Below, in pieces: positions 27,707 to 40,332 of a stretch of 64,000 nt of DNA. Positions within the stretch are counted from its first letter, which is position 1. Each line of letters opens with the position of its first letter. The notes under the pieces were generated by a model, which saw nothing but the letters and a program-made list of their open reading frames with translations, was not told where the DNA came from and made no database searches. The position numbers and the translations under genes are program-made. Source of the stretch: Holtermannia corniformis (Eukaryota > Basidiomycota > Tremellomycetes > Holtermanniales); NCBI GenBank assembly GCA_001599935.1, contig BCIJ01000007.1:94227-158226 (forward strand), in the 5' to 3' direction.

Positions 27707-30700
27707 CTACTTTGTCGCCCGCGGTCGGGGTCCAGCTCGAGTGCTGTCCTGGCATTAAGTTGCTGATCTATGCACTGTCAATAAGGCCAACACAACGACA
27801 CCAGACTTACCAGGTAGCGCTTGCTTTCCAGAATGGCCGTGTCACCTAGAACCTCAGCGTCCCAGACGGTCAATTGCGCAGTTCTGGATTGCACACGCCT
27901 CGAGTAAGCTTGGGCATCTTCGAAGCGGATGATCCGGAAGTTTCTGACGTTCCGAGGCGGGCATAACGTCTGCAGGTGTTGGTAAGCTGCCAATAAGTGA
28001 CGGGATCGACTACACGTACCGTCAACTCATGATGGATCTCCTCCATGCCTGATTCGCGCTGGGCCTGCGCATGGCTCTTGCCATAGTGTGCCAGATGAAC
28101 TGCTTCGTCTGGGCTCAATCGTCGAATCACGGCGTACGGATCATTGCTACACAGAATGTCGTCAAAGCGGTCATCTATGTCTTGCGGCGGTTCGCCTGAG
28201 GGCGTCAATCTAGGTCAAGACAGTCTAGACATTTGCGTACCATCGTCGACCTCGTACGACTCTGTTTGCGAGTTACCAAGGTTCTGCACGAGATCCTCCA
28301 GTCGTTCGAGGCGTTTGTCCAGCTCAGCTTGAAGCCGGCTGGTCTCGTCACGACGTCGTTGCTAACCAGTGTCAGTAGTGAGAACCACCCGAACCTAGCG
28401 ACTCACCTCCCATTGACTTCGCTGCAACAATTCCTCTGTCAAATCCCAAGGTGCTGTGGCGGAGCCCTTGCTTCCATCGACAAACGCCAAGGGGAACACG
28501 CGGAGGACACGGATATCCATGAGCGCAATCGAACCTCCAGTTGCGGTAAGACTGCGGATGGAGGCTACGAACGGCTGGGGCTGTTTTCCCAGTCGTGTCG
28601 TCCAGCGGGACGAAGAAGTCGAGTTGCCGCTGATGACCAGGTGGGACTTGTTGAGAGCTTGCAGAACGTCCTGTCCTTCCCCAGGTGAATCGAGCTAGCC
28701 AGGGTCAGTGGTACTTCAGGCCTCCGATTCATGCACATACTCTAGCACCGGTCAGAGCAATCTTGTCGCCGATTTGCAGACGTCCGCGCCTGGTGGCATT
28801 TGCCAGCGCTTTGTCCGTCCCAGCTCGAATTCGGTACCAGCCATCGGTGAGCTCGAAAACAGCGCATCTTTCGTTGTCCTTGTGATCGGTATCTAAGGCG
28901 GGCCATTGGATATCCGAGATGCAGAGCACCATTGGGATCCCCGCTGACGAGTCACGTTCTTGAATACGCTTGATGATTGATCGTTGAGCATTGTTGACTT
29001 CCCTCTCATAACTTGTACGTTTAGCCAAGCCCGCGCATCCCCTTCAAATCACACATACCGATACTTGAGCTGATCGACGACGACTTTCCATTGCCACTTT
29101 TCCTCCAGCAACTGCGGTCGAGCCCGAACTTGGCCAGCGAGCTTCCACAATATCAAGCACCAATGATTGCGCACCCAATTTGGTGTAATGGACGGACAAC
29201 CATCGGTTTGGAGCGCTGCGAAGGTTGTAGTAGCATCTTGGTTCACGCCGTCGACGTTGAAGGCATAATATTCTGCGTTGTTCACATTGATCTCCAAAAG
29301 CTCAGGAGGACTTGAAATGGTCAGTTTGGTAGACTTCACCCCTGCGTAGACGTACACGCCCCCTTCCAGTAGCTCAGCTCTGCTTTGAGTATGGGGGTAC
29401 AGATACCCTTCAGCGCCAAATCGTGATGTTGGAGCTAAAGGACGTAAGTGAGTTCTTCAGGGCATATGGCGACTCACGGGTCAGATCAAAGACGGCAGGG
29501 GGTGGCCGGAACACGGGCAGAGACTTGTTGATGGTAGGCGTTGTGCCGACTGGCGTCCGGATCAGCGTGGCCGAGCCATCTCCAGCCTTCTTGAAGGGTG
29601 TAGTGAAGGCCGCCCTGCCTTTGATTTTGCCAGAGTGGGGTGTGGTTCCGAGTCCTACACGGCGGCGTGGAGTTTGGGTGTTTGGCAGAGTGATTTTACT
29701 ACCCAATTTGAGACTTGGCACAGGACTTGCCGCACGCGGGCTCATGATATTGGTGGTAGCGCGCAAGGGAACGCGAGAAGGCGAATCATACGCTGAGTGG
29801 GCGACGCGCGAGAGCAGAGGCCGTACAGGTGTTTGCATGGCGGTGGGACGTGGGGTCATGAAAGCTGAGGTTATCGTTGGGCGGCGAGCTGGGACTTTTG
29901 GTCGCGCAGGTGTCGCGGCGTTGCCGGAAATGTGAGACGGCAGAGCGGAAGCCTTCAGACTCGTAGATGCTGCACCTTCGTCCACACTTGGAGTCACTTC
30001 GGGCGGCTTGCCGTCGGTAGCCGACGGCTGACTTGCAGGGGGGAGTACGGCTGCTTGATACGCGACTCTGATGAGATCGTCCGAGGCGACCGCCGCGTCA
30101 ACGTCGGGGCCTTGCATCAGCTTCAAACCGTGATCCCACGCTGCTTTGCCTGGCACCTTGAGTGGTTTCTTGCCCGCCGAGGCGAAGCTGACAACCGCGG
30201 GGACAAGCGCAGGATCCTCGGGAAGCACAAAGCCGGCGTGATCATCGGTGGCATGATCTGATGTTGTCGTCGTGAACATTGTCTCGTCATCGTTAAAGGC
30301 TTGGTCGTATTCGTCCACGACCGCGTCCGTCGAGCGCCGCGAGGCAAAGCTGCTGCCGGCTTCGATTTGCCGGCTTGGGCTGCTTGCGATGCCGAGAGAT
30401 GGCACGCCAGCACTGCGATCGTTGCCATCCGAGTTGCGTACGACGAACTGACAAGCGGCACCTGCAGTGGACAGCGGTGCTTTCGTATCTTGCAGCGTAT
30501 CCGGTGTTTGATGATGGGTATCGCAGTCGGCGTTGACATTACCCGCAGTCACTTGTGCGCTACTGTCCGTTGTACCGAACAGGATCTCGCATTCTTTCTT
30601 GGCTGCCTCGCTGACGGGCTTCAAGGCTGACCCAGACGCAGTAGAGAAAGCAGAACGCGTAAGAGACTTTTGCGGATCGTCGATACCCTCAAAGAGCTTG

Positions 30701-31277
30701 GCTGCGGCGGTCCGAGCTTCGGCAGAGATTGGTAGTAGTCGCGAGCCGGCTGCGGTGGAGAATGCCGATGCCTTGTGCGGCACTGAGCTGTTGACTGGAG
30801 TAGCTGCAGCTTGTGATACAGGAGTTGACTGCAAAGCGTTCTCCGAGGGCTGTGATGAAGGCAGTATGTCTATCGTTTTCGTCAGGTGTGTGCACGTCCA
30901 AGCACCTCGTATCTACTTACCGTCCGTCGCGTCCTCGGCGTTCATGTGCGCCGTCACGTTGCTGCAAAAGACATCTCGAGTCACCGATGACACATCGCCT
31001 TCTCCACCCATCGCATCATCCGGATCGCTGGAGTATGCGAGGTCGTCCGCTTCGAGACCAAACAGGAGATCGGGCTGACTCGGACTGAGTGGTCTGGATG
31101 CGGCTTGCTCTTGCTCAGTCCTTGCTGGCTGATCATGCCACAGCGCATCGTCACCCGAATGTTCCAAGGACAAGCGAGCTTTCTTGGTGGGCGGCAGCTC
31201 CAACGCTAGCAGCTGATTAGTACGCGTTCGTCCGTTGGGTGGGGTGTTGGCTCGTCTGTCTCTTTCTCACCTGACAT
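27707..31277 (-). CDS. BRCA2/Brh2 homologue (RAD51 mediator)
   Basis: Loads Rad51 onto single-stranded DNA during homologous recombination. Exon 1 gives MSA, spliced to LELPPTKKARLSLEHSGDD. Two BRC repeats follow: SAFSTAAGSRLLPISAEART...KLF and SAFSTASGSALKPVSEAAKK...LF, both with the FxTA Rad51-binding motif. After a basic Ser/Pro-rich linker comes the helical domain (FDLTPPTSRFGAEGYLYPHT, NWVRNHWCLILWKLAGQVRA, VVVDQLKYRYEREVNNAQRS). OB1 reads IPMVLCISDIQWP and FELTDGWYRIRAGTDKALAN, then KIALTGAR, STSSSRWTTRLGKQPQPFVA and GGSIALMDIRVLRVFPLAF. A short coiled-coil-like segment (ETSRLQAELDKRLERLEDLV) and a further OB-like region finish the protein. About 950 residues, similar in scale to Ustilago Brh2. 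Confidence 0.9.
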
Positions 31278-31576
31278 CTCGGGCGATGCACCCCTTTCTA
31301 TGACGGCGTGCTCCCGAATCGCATGTGTCGCTACCGACCTGGCTGGTTGTGATCGTCTTGACAATGTAAATGAGTGTGAAAACAGGCGCGTCGGAAAGGC
31401 GGGTGGTCATCGCCCGATTGTCGGAGCTCCGGTCGCTGCGGGAGTCCGACAAGTCCTTCGGTCGGACTCCCGAAACCCCCGTGATCCGACGTCAGAACCA
31501 TCAGCTCGTAAGAAATGAGCGTATAGCTCAACACTGCAGTCGTGGCCCGGGCCGCAGCCTGCATATTGCGGACGCC
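31278..31576. promoter_or_regulatory. Divergent BRCA2-like/crtYB promoter
   Basis: 299 bp separate the start codons of the recombination mediator (-) and the carotenoid gene (+). No coding signal. Both promoters must lie here. No recognised light-response or damage-response element could be assigned by eye. Confidence 0.45.
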
Positions 31577-33945
31577 ATGTCTTCCACGCAGTCACTCGAT
31601 CGGCCGGCGTTCACCTACTTTCAAATGTGAGCCGCTGGATCGCCGAGGCCGTGCTGGCTGCTGACGTTGATCGAGGCACACATACTTTATGCTGCCAGCT
31701 ATTGCTTTGCTCTTAGCCATCTACTGGCCGCTGATCGGCAGGCGCGAGTACATCAAAATTGCCTGGCTGGCCGTGGTGGTATGCTGATTCGTCTTTCCAA
31801 GTGGTGCATCCGCTGACAGCATTTCGACAGGCAACACTGTGGACTACTCCTTGGGACAATGTCAGTCTCCCCACCGAATGGCGCTTGGAAGCCATCGTCC
31901 TAATCTCGGCCTACAGTACATCATCTCTCAAGGCGCCTGGCAATATCCTCCCAACACAATCGTCGGCCAGATCTTCCACATCCCGATTGAGGAGCATCTG
32001 TTCTTCATCCTGCAGCCAGTCCTACTCGTACTGCTCCACTCCATTTGCACGCTCCCACAAATCTTTCCCTTCTCTTTGAAGCGATTCACTGCCCCATCAA
32101 GCCTTCGCGAGCCGGTACAGACCTTGCGCCGACGCCCGACCGCTGCACTAGCATGGCTCGGAGTCTTTGGCTGGGGCTTATCACTACTGTGGGAGGGCTA
32201 TGCAGCTCGGTCATCTTCGTACACTGGTGTCATCGGTAACCGTGGCTTCTATCTGGGCATGATCCTCGTCTGGGCCTCGCCCGTTATTGGTTGGCTGACT
32301 TATCTCGGTGGAGACGGCTTTGGCACCAACGGCGACGTTGTGGCATGGGCCTTGGGCACAGGCTACCTATGGCTCGTCGACACGTAGGTTCCAGCCAGCC
32401 GTTTATTGCACCGACTGAACTTTCTCAAGTATAGCTATTCGGGCTGGCGCATGGTCTATTTCGAAAGCGACCACTTTCGGAGCCGAGCTGTGGCGCGGGC
32501 TGCCGGTCGAGTTCGTTGGCTATGGAATGTGACTTTACAAAGCTGATCAGCCCATCACAGAGAGGCTGTGTTTTTCGCGTTGACCAGCTACCTGGTGATC
32601 CTCACGAGCTCGTTGATCTCACACATCCACCTGTTGCTCGTCCTCTCGCCATCGCTACCGCCATGCCCACCCAGCTCGCCCATCGAGCACGTCAAGTTGC
32701 TGTTCAAGGTTGCGTTTCACCCTCCCGAGATCGAATGGTGTGTGCTCGAAGGCTTGGTAGAAGGACAAGAGACCCTACGCAAAGGCAGCAAGAGCTTTGA
32801 CCTCGCGCAATTAGCGTGGATCCGCGAAATGCGATGCGCGCTCATTGCTGTCTATGGCTGGTGTCGAGTCACGGTGAGTGTGTCGCGGGAAAATTGCAAT
32901 GGTCTGAGTCATGCTACAGGATGACATGGTCGACTGCCCTGAGACTGGCAAGTCAGCCGAAGCCAGCCTGCTGCTCATCCGCAAGCTTTTGCGCGAGGCA
33001 TACACGCCGACGCCCGGCTTTGACATCTCTGCGAAACTCGATGCCGAGTATGACCGGCCTCATGGCGCTTCGGTTCCCGCAGAGGCCGAGTTGACCTTTT
33101 TGCTGTTCGCGCGGACCGTGCCGCGCTTGGTGCCGATCGGATTCTTCCATGATCTGTGTGAAGGCTATCAGACCGATTTGGCGTTCTCGCTCAGCTCACA
33201 CAAGAAGCCGCACCGGCGACCAAGTCATAGCGGTCGAGTGCCCAACACTCCGACGCGGGCGGGCGAGCTGCGCGAATGGGTCAACCAGCGGCCAGCCATG
33301 GTGCACGAGAGCCTGCTGCCGATCTCGACAAGCCAAGATCTGCTACTATACGCCGATCAGGTCGCTGGCTCGGTCGCCGGCATGATCTGCTACCTCTCGT
33401 GGTCTATCCTCACACCCGGCTTTGTGCGACCGGCTCCTGATCCGGCTGCAACGCACTATCATCCGTCACGGTGGGCCCAGAGTTCCGTGCCGTTCACTCC
33501 TGGCGGTCATCGTGCTTTGACGCCACAAGAGGACGTGGTTGTCAAGAGCGCGCGCGAGATGGGCCAAGCGCTCCAACTGGTCAACGTTGCGCGAGACGTC
33601 GCCAAGGACGCCGAGCTCGGCCGGGTCTATGTGCCGCTGGCGTGGTTCCCGAACGCTTCCGACCTGCTCAGCGTGCTGCTTCGTAGTGGCACGCCCGCTG
33701 AAGCGCCGACCTATGCGCCCTACACGCTTCCACTGCTTCGGCTGGCCGACTCGCTCCGACGCCACGCAGAGCTTGCGATCAATGTCCTCCCTCGAGACGC
33801 CCGAGGCGGGACACGAGCCATGGTCGCCAGCTACTTTGAGATTGCCAACGCGATCGAACTCAACCACGGCGAGGTCACCATTGACGGTATCAGTGTCGAT
33901 GGCCGACGACGTGCGCGTGCGGCCTTGCAAGCAATGTGGATCTAA
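31577..33945 (+). CDS. crtYB: Bifunctional lycopene cyclase/phytoene synthase
   Basis: Makes phytoene from geranylgeranyl-PP and cyclises lycopene to beta-carotene. The N-terminal cyclase half is membrane-bound: HTYFMLPAIALLLAIYWPLI, LWTTPWDNYIISQGAWQYPP and GQIFHIPIEEHLFFILQPVL, then a second similar repeat with IRAGAWSISKATTFGAELWR and LPVEEAVFFALTS. The C-terminal synthase half has MRCALIAVYGWCRVTDDMVD with the first Asp-rich motif, GYQTDLAFSL, YADQVAGSVAGMICYLSW and REMGQALQLVNVARDVAKDA with the second. It ends RARAALQAMWI. This CrtY-CrtB fusion is typical of fungi. Introns lie in the cyclase half and one precedes DDMVD; the last exon (from 32920) is long. No crtI desaturase is seen in the window. 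Confidence 0.95.
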
Positions 33946-34000
33946 GCGATCCGTCATCTGGAACGAATCATGTACAATAGTCGTATGCACTCTGCATTCA

Positions 34001-34060
34001 TGCCACCAGAGCGAGTGGCACCTGGGGGTTTGCCACCGGCACTTTGGCGCACAAACCCCC
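34001..34060 (+). repeat. Two tandem hairpins in crtYB 3' region
   Basis: The first has arms tgccac (34001-34006) and gtggca (34015-34020). The second has perfect 9-bp arms gggggtttg (34024-34032) and caaaccccc (34052-34060) around a 19-nt loop. They lie between the crtYB stop and the NDUFS7 start, most likely in the crtYB 3' untranslated region. Confidence 0.6.
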
Positions 34061-34141
34061 TTTGCGTTCATCGCGGCCGCTTTCATTGGTCGCAGCAGCA
34101 GACCATCAGAGCAGTCGCGACCGTGTAATCACTCATCAACA

Positions 34142-35295
<1,154 letters not shown>

Positions 35296-35458
35296 GTGTA
35301 GCCAACTTTCGCTGCCACGCATGCATGTAATCATACTAGCTCGTCGCAGTCTCGCTGTAGCATCCCGCTGCAGATCACGGGACCTTTTGCTGTTTGGCTC
35401 CAAATGTTGAGATGAAGACTTTGAAGCTCGAGCTACCGACTTGTAGTCTAGTTGCAAG

Positions 35459-36207
35459 ATGGACAGCTTACAGCCTCAACCCGAGTCTGTGTCATATCCG
35501 CTGCCAAACATACCAGCCTTCGATAGCCAACTCGCCCAGACGCCGAGCGACAAGCTCATCCTCCTCATCCTGTGCGGCCTCCCCGGCTCTGGCAAATCCA
35601 CCATTGCCGACGCCCTCGTCGCCTCGTCCGTTGGCCACCCCACGCGAAAGTGGGTCCGAGCATCCCAAGATGACGCGCCGTCCAGACGGCGGCAAGAGTG
35701 CGAGGCCATGGTCCGGGTCGGCCTGCGTGCGGGCTGCAACGTCGTAGTAGATCGCGTTGGGTTCGACCAGACGTACGTGCGGTGCGCACCCCAAGTAGGA
35801 TCATGGCTGATCCGTTGATGATCAGGCAACGATCCCATTTCATTCGAATCGCCCAATTACCCGAGTTCTACCCCCACGTCATGACCTACTGCCTTGTTCT
35901 CGCCGTTCCGATCCCAGCACTCCAAGACAGACTTTACCTGCGGCAATCGCACCCGACGCTTCCAGACTTTGAGACCGCACTACGCGTGCTGGGCCAGATG
36001 GAGCGCGAGTTCCGACCGCCCAGTCGAGATCGACCAGAGGGGTTCCAAAAGGTCTATCAGATGCCGGTTGGGGACCAGCCGGCTTGGGGCGTGTGGACGG
36101 ACGAGGATGTCGAGAGGCTGTTGATCAGGATCGAAACGGTTGGGTACGAGGAGAAACGGGCGCAGCCCCGGGTTGGGTCTCGCGGTGGGTACGGGGGGCG
36201 CTGGTGA
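35459..36207 (+). CDS. P-loop (AAA_33/PNK-like) nucleotide kinase domain protein
   Basis: A single intron (about 35772-35823) separates two exons. The Walker A motif is LILCGLPGSGKSTIADALV. It is followed by KWVRASQDD and RRRQECEAMVRVGLRAGCNV, then VVDRVGFDQTQRSHFIRIAQ. This resembles the kinase part of polynucleotide kinase and the AAA_33 domain found in aprataxin-like plant and fungal proteins. The C-terminus is Gly/Arg-rich (GSRGGYGGRW). About 230 residues. A nucleotide or polynucleotide 5'-kinase role is likely, but the substrate is unknown. The start lies just after a pyrimidine-rich leader. Confidence 0.7.
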
Positions 36208-36469
36208 GGGGAGGCAGGGTGATCAGGTCAGACGCTGCATGTGGCATAGGTGTACAAGTAGAGTAGACTTTGGTAGACATGTACAACGCTGTGATATGCT
36301 CGACTCCAAGGCTGTCACTGAGCCAGCGCGTCCCTTGAACGCGTCTAGGCAATGAGCCGTGGCCGTCGTCGGTGGACGCCACGCTCAAGTTGTCTGTTCT
36401 GCTGGCTATATCAGTCACGGTCCCACTGCCAGCCTAAAGGTCGACGCACCCACACCCGCTCACGCCTTG

Positions 36470-36769
36470 TCACTCATCGCTCTCGCTACCGTCATCAACC
36501 TGCGACATGACATGACTCTTGCCCTTGAAAGCCTCTACAGCGCCAATGTTCTCCTTGTGCCTCTCATCGTCGCCCACAGCATCCTTCCACACCGTCAACA
36601 GGTCGTTGAGTTCCTGTCGGACCTTGGCGAGCGCGGGCACGGCCGTGCTATAGAATGGGGCAGAGGCGGCGATGGGTGCGCTGAGCGTCGCTTGTAGCGC
36701 GGTCGGTGCAGTGGTTGATGTCGGCGGATGGAACGTGTAGCTTGCGCTGACGGATTGAGGTGCTGCCAT
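36470..36769 (-). CDS. Small protein, possible EKC/KEOPS subunit Gon7
   Basis: One intronless frame of 99 residues. It starts MAAPQSVSASYTFHPPTSTT, has a Pro/Ala-rich middle and then ALAKVRQELNDLLTVWKDAV, a single helix. It ends in an acidic tail (SQVDDGSESDE). Gon7-family subunits of the tRNA t6A-forming KEOPS complex share this plan of an N-terminal beta strand, one helix and an acidic disordered end. Similarity is weak, so the assignment is tentative. Confidence 0.4.
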   Translation of the reverse strand: MAAPQSVSASYTFHPPTSTTAPTALQATLSAPIAASAPFYSTAVPALAKVRQELNDLLTVWKDAVGDDERHKENIGAVEAFKGKSHVMSQVDDGSESDE

Positions 36770-36858
36770 GATAAGAGTGGACGAGCAAAGGTGGTGAGAG
36801 AGACAATAGCGAGCAACAAACGCAAGTTGAGCACATCACGTGGAGATGACATGCATCT

Positions 36859-37964
36859 TCAACTTCTCAAGCCAAAGCCGCGGCCTCGCGAGGAACTACT
36901 ACGTGATACAGCTGGTCGCGCAAGCCTCGCATCGAGGACCTCATCGCTCGTATCCACCTCGGCCGGCCCCTCGCCAAGCTCCTCCTTGTCCAGCTTGACG
37001 TCGCCAAACCAGCCCGCGACATCATTCCCCGTCAACGCAGCATACTGCTCGACGCCGCGCCGAGCCTTGTCCCGCTCCTTTTCCTCCCTGACCGCCTCGG
37101 TCCGACCTGCCAACCGATCCTGCTGTTTCTCCACCTTGGCTTGGTTCCGAGCCTCGCGGTGGGCTACGCGCCGGGCCGCCTTGCGCGCGGCAATCTGTTC
37201 AAGCTCGTATGCTCGCGCTTCGGCCATCCGGTGCTCGACCTCGTGCATGGTTGCCCACTCGCCGTCTTCGGCTGCGACTGACGAGGGGTCTTGCACTGGT
37301 TCCGGAGCGGGCCCAAGCTTCCATACATACTCGGCCGTGAGCGTTCGAGGGGTCACGGGCGGCGGTGGCGGCAGCTTGTGCTCTGCCGCTTTGCGTTCGG
37401 CACGCCGAGTCATCTTGGCGGCAAGCTTGATAGCTGCCTCTCGATCCTCGTCGGTCCGGTGCGGTACCAGCACCCGGGCGAGATGAATCAGGCCATGGCT
37501 TTCGAGTGTAGCGAGTACACGGTCTTTGAGATAACTGCCGGTGAATTAGTACAGTACTGCACAACACGGTATCCAACGCACTGCATGCTGACAAACGGAT
37601 GATCGGGAAACGGCGCCGTCTTTGCCGGCACAAAAGGACTCTTGCCGCCTCTGACATTGGCGCGTTTCTTCATGAGCACATTGCCGTCTGCGTCGACGAC
37701 CTGGATCGGTTGCTCGACCGGCGTCAAGCCACGAGTCGCAAGAGAGAAGATTTCTTGCGAGCGGAGTGGACCGTGCTCTTGAAGTAGGTCACGGACGAGC
37801 TTGGCTGCGCCGGGTGGAGCTGGCTTGGGTAGCGGCTGAGCACGGAGGGCCGCCGTCGAGACCGATTTTGAGCCTGACGCAACGAGATTCAAGCTGACAG
37901 CAGCTTGACGTTAGCTGCAGACCATGACATTGCCTGCCCACAGCACGTACAATGTGGCCCGCAT
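36859..37964 (-). CDS. Putative mitochondrial protein, unknown (mitoribosomal?)
   Basis: Three exons. Exon 1 is MRATF. Exon 2 continues LNLVASGSKSVSTAALRAQP, a basic Ser/Ala-rich sequence like a mitochondrial targeting peptide. Next comes AAKLVRDLLQEHGPLRSQEI, a winged-helix-like pattern, then SMHYLKDRVLATLESHGLIH. The C-terminal half is highly charged and Lys/Arg/Glu-rich, likely a long helix (RRVAHREARNQAKVEKQQDR), and ends SRGRGFGLRS. Such architecture is common among mitochondrial ribosome-associated proteins, but I cannot name the family. Divergent from PRI1 across 178 bp. Confidence 0.55.
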
Positions 37965-38142
37965 CCCGACTCGGTCTTCCACCTTGATCACTGCATTGCC
38001 ATCGCCCGTGCTTTGCTTGTAAACGAGTTGGCTGTGAATGACGTGTCACTGAGCTGGATCGTGCGATTTGCCACCCACGCGTGCTCGGACGCGTCCTGAC
38101 TTCGGGTCGCAAACTCGCTCATACGATCGAGAACAGCGCACC

Positions 38143-39952
38143 ATGCCAGCAGCAGTCAACACGTATGTACCCCTCGCGTGCTCTTGTAGAACCCGGCTGA
38201 CAGCGGGTAGCATGCAGGTCGAGGACGAGTGCGTAGACTCACATTGGACAGGCCCAAAACTGACATTGGACAAGTGCGAGCTCACCCCAGGTCATGAACC
38301 AGTTTTACCGCCGGCTGTTTCCTTACCGGCCCTTCTTCCTCTGGCTGAATCAGGAGCAAGGTGTGCTTCGTGCAAGACGACAAGTCTCATGTTGAATGCA
38401 CCATAGTCCCCAGTCGACTGTTCACCCATCGCGAGTTTGCCTTTACCCTTGCCGGCGACGTCTACATCCGGTACAACTCTTTCCACACTGTCGACGAGTT
38501 CAAAAAGGAGGTCGTGCGCCTCAACCCATCTCGTTTCGAGATTGGTCCCCAGTACTCGGCTAGGGTACGCAGCTCGCCAACACGGCGACCACGAGCTAAC
38601 GTACGTCTCAGCCAAGAGATCGAAAGACACTCGCAGCCGGTGCTCTCGTACCACAGCGCCGCGAACTCGTGTTTGATATCGACATGACAGACTATGACGA
38701 GATCCGGACGTGCTGCAGCGACAAGAAGATCTGTCGGCGGTGTTGGGGCTACATTGCAGCAGCGGTCAAGGTCCTCGACCACTCGTTGCGGGGTGCGTCT
38801 GCCTATCCGACGAGCCAGCCGAGCTGATTGTACGCTCAGAAACATTCGGCTTTCGTCATCTTCTCTGGGTGTACTCTGGTCGCCGTGGCATCCACTTGTG
38901 GATCTCGGATCAGGCCGCTCTCGACCTCAGCGACGACCAGCGCAAAGCTCTCGTGACCTACCTCGAGGTCATCAAGGGTAGCAAGGAGCAGAGCAAAAAG
39001 GTCAATGTACGCGGGCCCAAAGATGATGCGGACCTGCACCCGTCCCTAAGGTTAGTTGGCCGATGGGCGTCACTGCGTCATGACTGACGACAGCACAGAG
39101 AGGCTCTTGACTCGCTCAAGACTCCATTCGTGACCCTCGTGCTCCAGGATCAAGAATGTTTCAAGTCGGAGCTCGGGTGGGAGGCTTTGTTGAATCTGTT
39201 GCCAGCGGACAAGGGTCAGTAACCAACGCCACGTCTTGATCGTTGCTGACGCCGTGTCGCAGAGGTCATTGGCAGCCTGCGTACCCAATGGCAAGCCAAC
39301 CCCGATCTTCCGAGCGAGCGCAAATGGAAAGAGTTGCAAAATGCCAGCGGAAAGATTGCCCACCGAAATCCAGCCCTCTTTGTGAGTAGCGTTCCGCGGC
39401 TCAGACTTGAGCTGACGATTTGTTTGCAGAAAAAGATCTGTCGTGCGATGGAGGACGTGATCCTGCAGTACACCTACCCGCGAATCGATGCCGAGGTCTC
39501 GAAGCACCGGAATCACTTGCTAAAGGCACCTTTCTGTGTTCACCCGGGCACAGGTGCGTTGGCATAGCTACCAGACATCCGGAGCTGACACAGCGAGCAG
39601 GACGAGTCTGCGTCCCGATCAACCCATCGTTGATCGATGAGTTTGACCCAGAAGAGGTCCCGACTGTCGGACAGCTCCTGCGCGAGCTCAATGAAACGTC
39701 CGACGAGCCCATGGACGACACCAAGCGAATTGAAGGTAGGTACCATGGGCCTACCGCTCTTCAACACCGCTGACTGGACCAGACTACGACAGGACGTCTC
39801 TCAAACCGTACATTGACATGTTTGAGACGCATGTGGCCGAGCTCCTCCGGGATACCAGGGATCGAAAGAAAGGTAGGCTCACAATCTCGCTCACCGCGCA
39901 AGGCTCAGCTGACGTCAACGCAGCTCGGGGAGGCATCACGCTAGACTTCTGA
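38143..39952 (+). CDS. PRI1: DNA primase small (catalytic) subunit
   Basis: Synthesises RNA primers within the polymerase alpha-primase complex. Exons give MNQFYRRLFPYRPFFLWLNQ, LFTHREFAFTLAGDVYIRYN and FKKEVVRLNPSRFEIGPQYS. The catalytic triad motif is VFDIDMTDYDEIRTC. It is followed by CCSDKKICRRCW, the zinc site, and FGFRHLLWVYSGRRGIHLWI with the conserved SGRRGIH nucleotide-binding motif. Later parts include HPGTGRVCVPINP, and it ends ARGGITLDF. About ten introns of 45-55 nt. The N-terminal exon junction (VEDDSPQV) is my best reading but not certain. Confidence 0.93.
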
Positions 39953-40031
39953 GAGGCGTGGGTCGAAGAGCATTGTTGTATCTAGTGCAGGCATCTAGCT
40001 GGTCCAGATCAAAACGGTTAGCAGCCAAAAA

Positions 40032-40143
40032 GGCAGCGCTCGGAGTCGAACCGAGGTAATTCTCATATCGCGCACGCGGTCTTGGAGTCGTGTCTCATTT
40101 TTATTGCAACATGTGCAATTGCTAGCCCATGCGCTACGCCGCC
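40032..40143 (-). tRNA. tRNA-like element, isotype unresolved
   Basis: On the minus strand the T arm is perfect (CTCGG-TTCGACT-CCGAG, 40039-40055) and matches the Pol III B box GGTTCGANTCC. The acceptor arms GGCGGCG and CGCTGCC pair over 7 bp with one G-U. An A-box-like TAGCGCATGGG follows the 5' arm. A TTTTT Pol III terminator comes directly after the 3' end. The 112-nt length would allow a ~38-nt intron. I could not fold a convincing anticodon arm, so this may be an intron-containing tRNA, a pseudogene or another Pol III unit. Confidence 0.35.
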
Positions 40144-40332
40144 CGGTGTGAATGTTTGCGTTCGGGCCGTGCTGAGACTGCACCGACGGTTGCCCGGAGT
40201 GATAGAGATCGCCACTGCACCTAACATTGCTCAGTACCACGACCAAGCTTGAGATGATCCAGGCAGAAGGTGCACATGTCTAGCCTCAGACAGTCATGAT
40301 GCGATGTATGACTGATATTGCAACGGTTACGG

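Noticed and set aside
40032..40143. Reading the tRNA-like element as tRNA-Asn, tRNA-Trp or tRNA-Cys
   Set aside because: Each needs a mispaired D arm, a 15-nt variable region or a missing anticodon stem.
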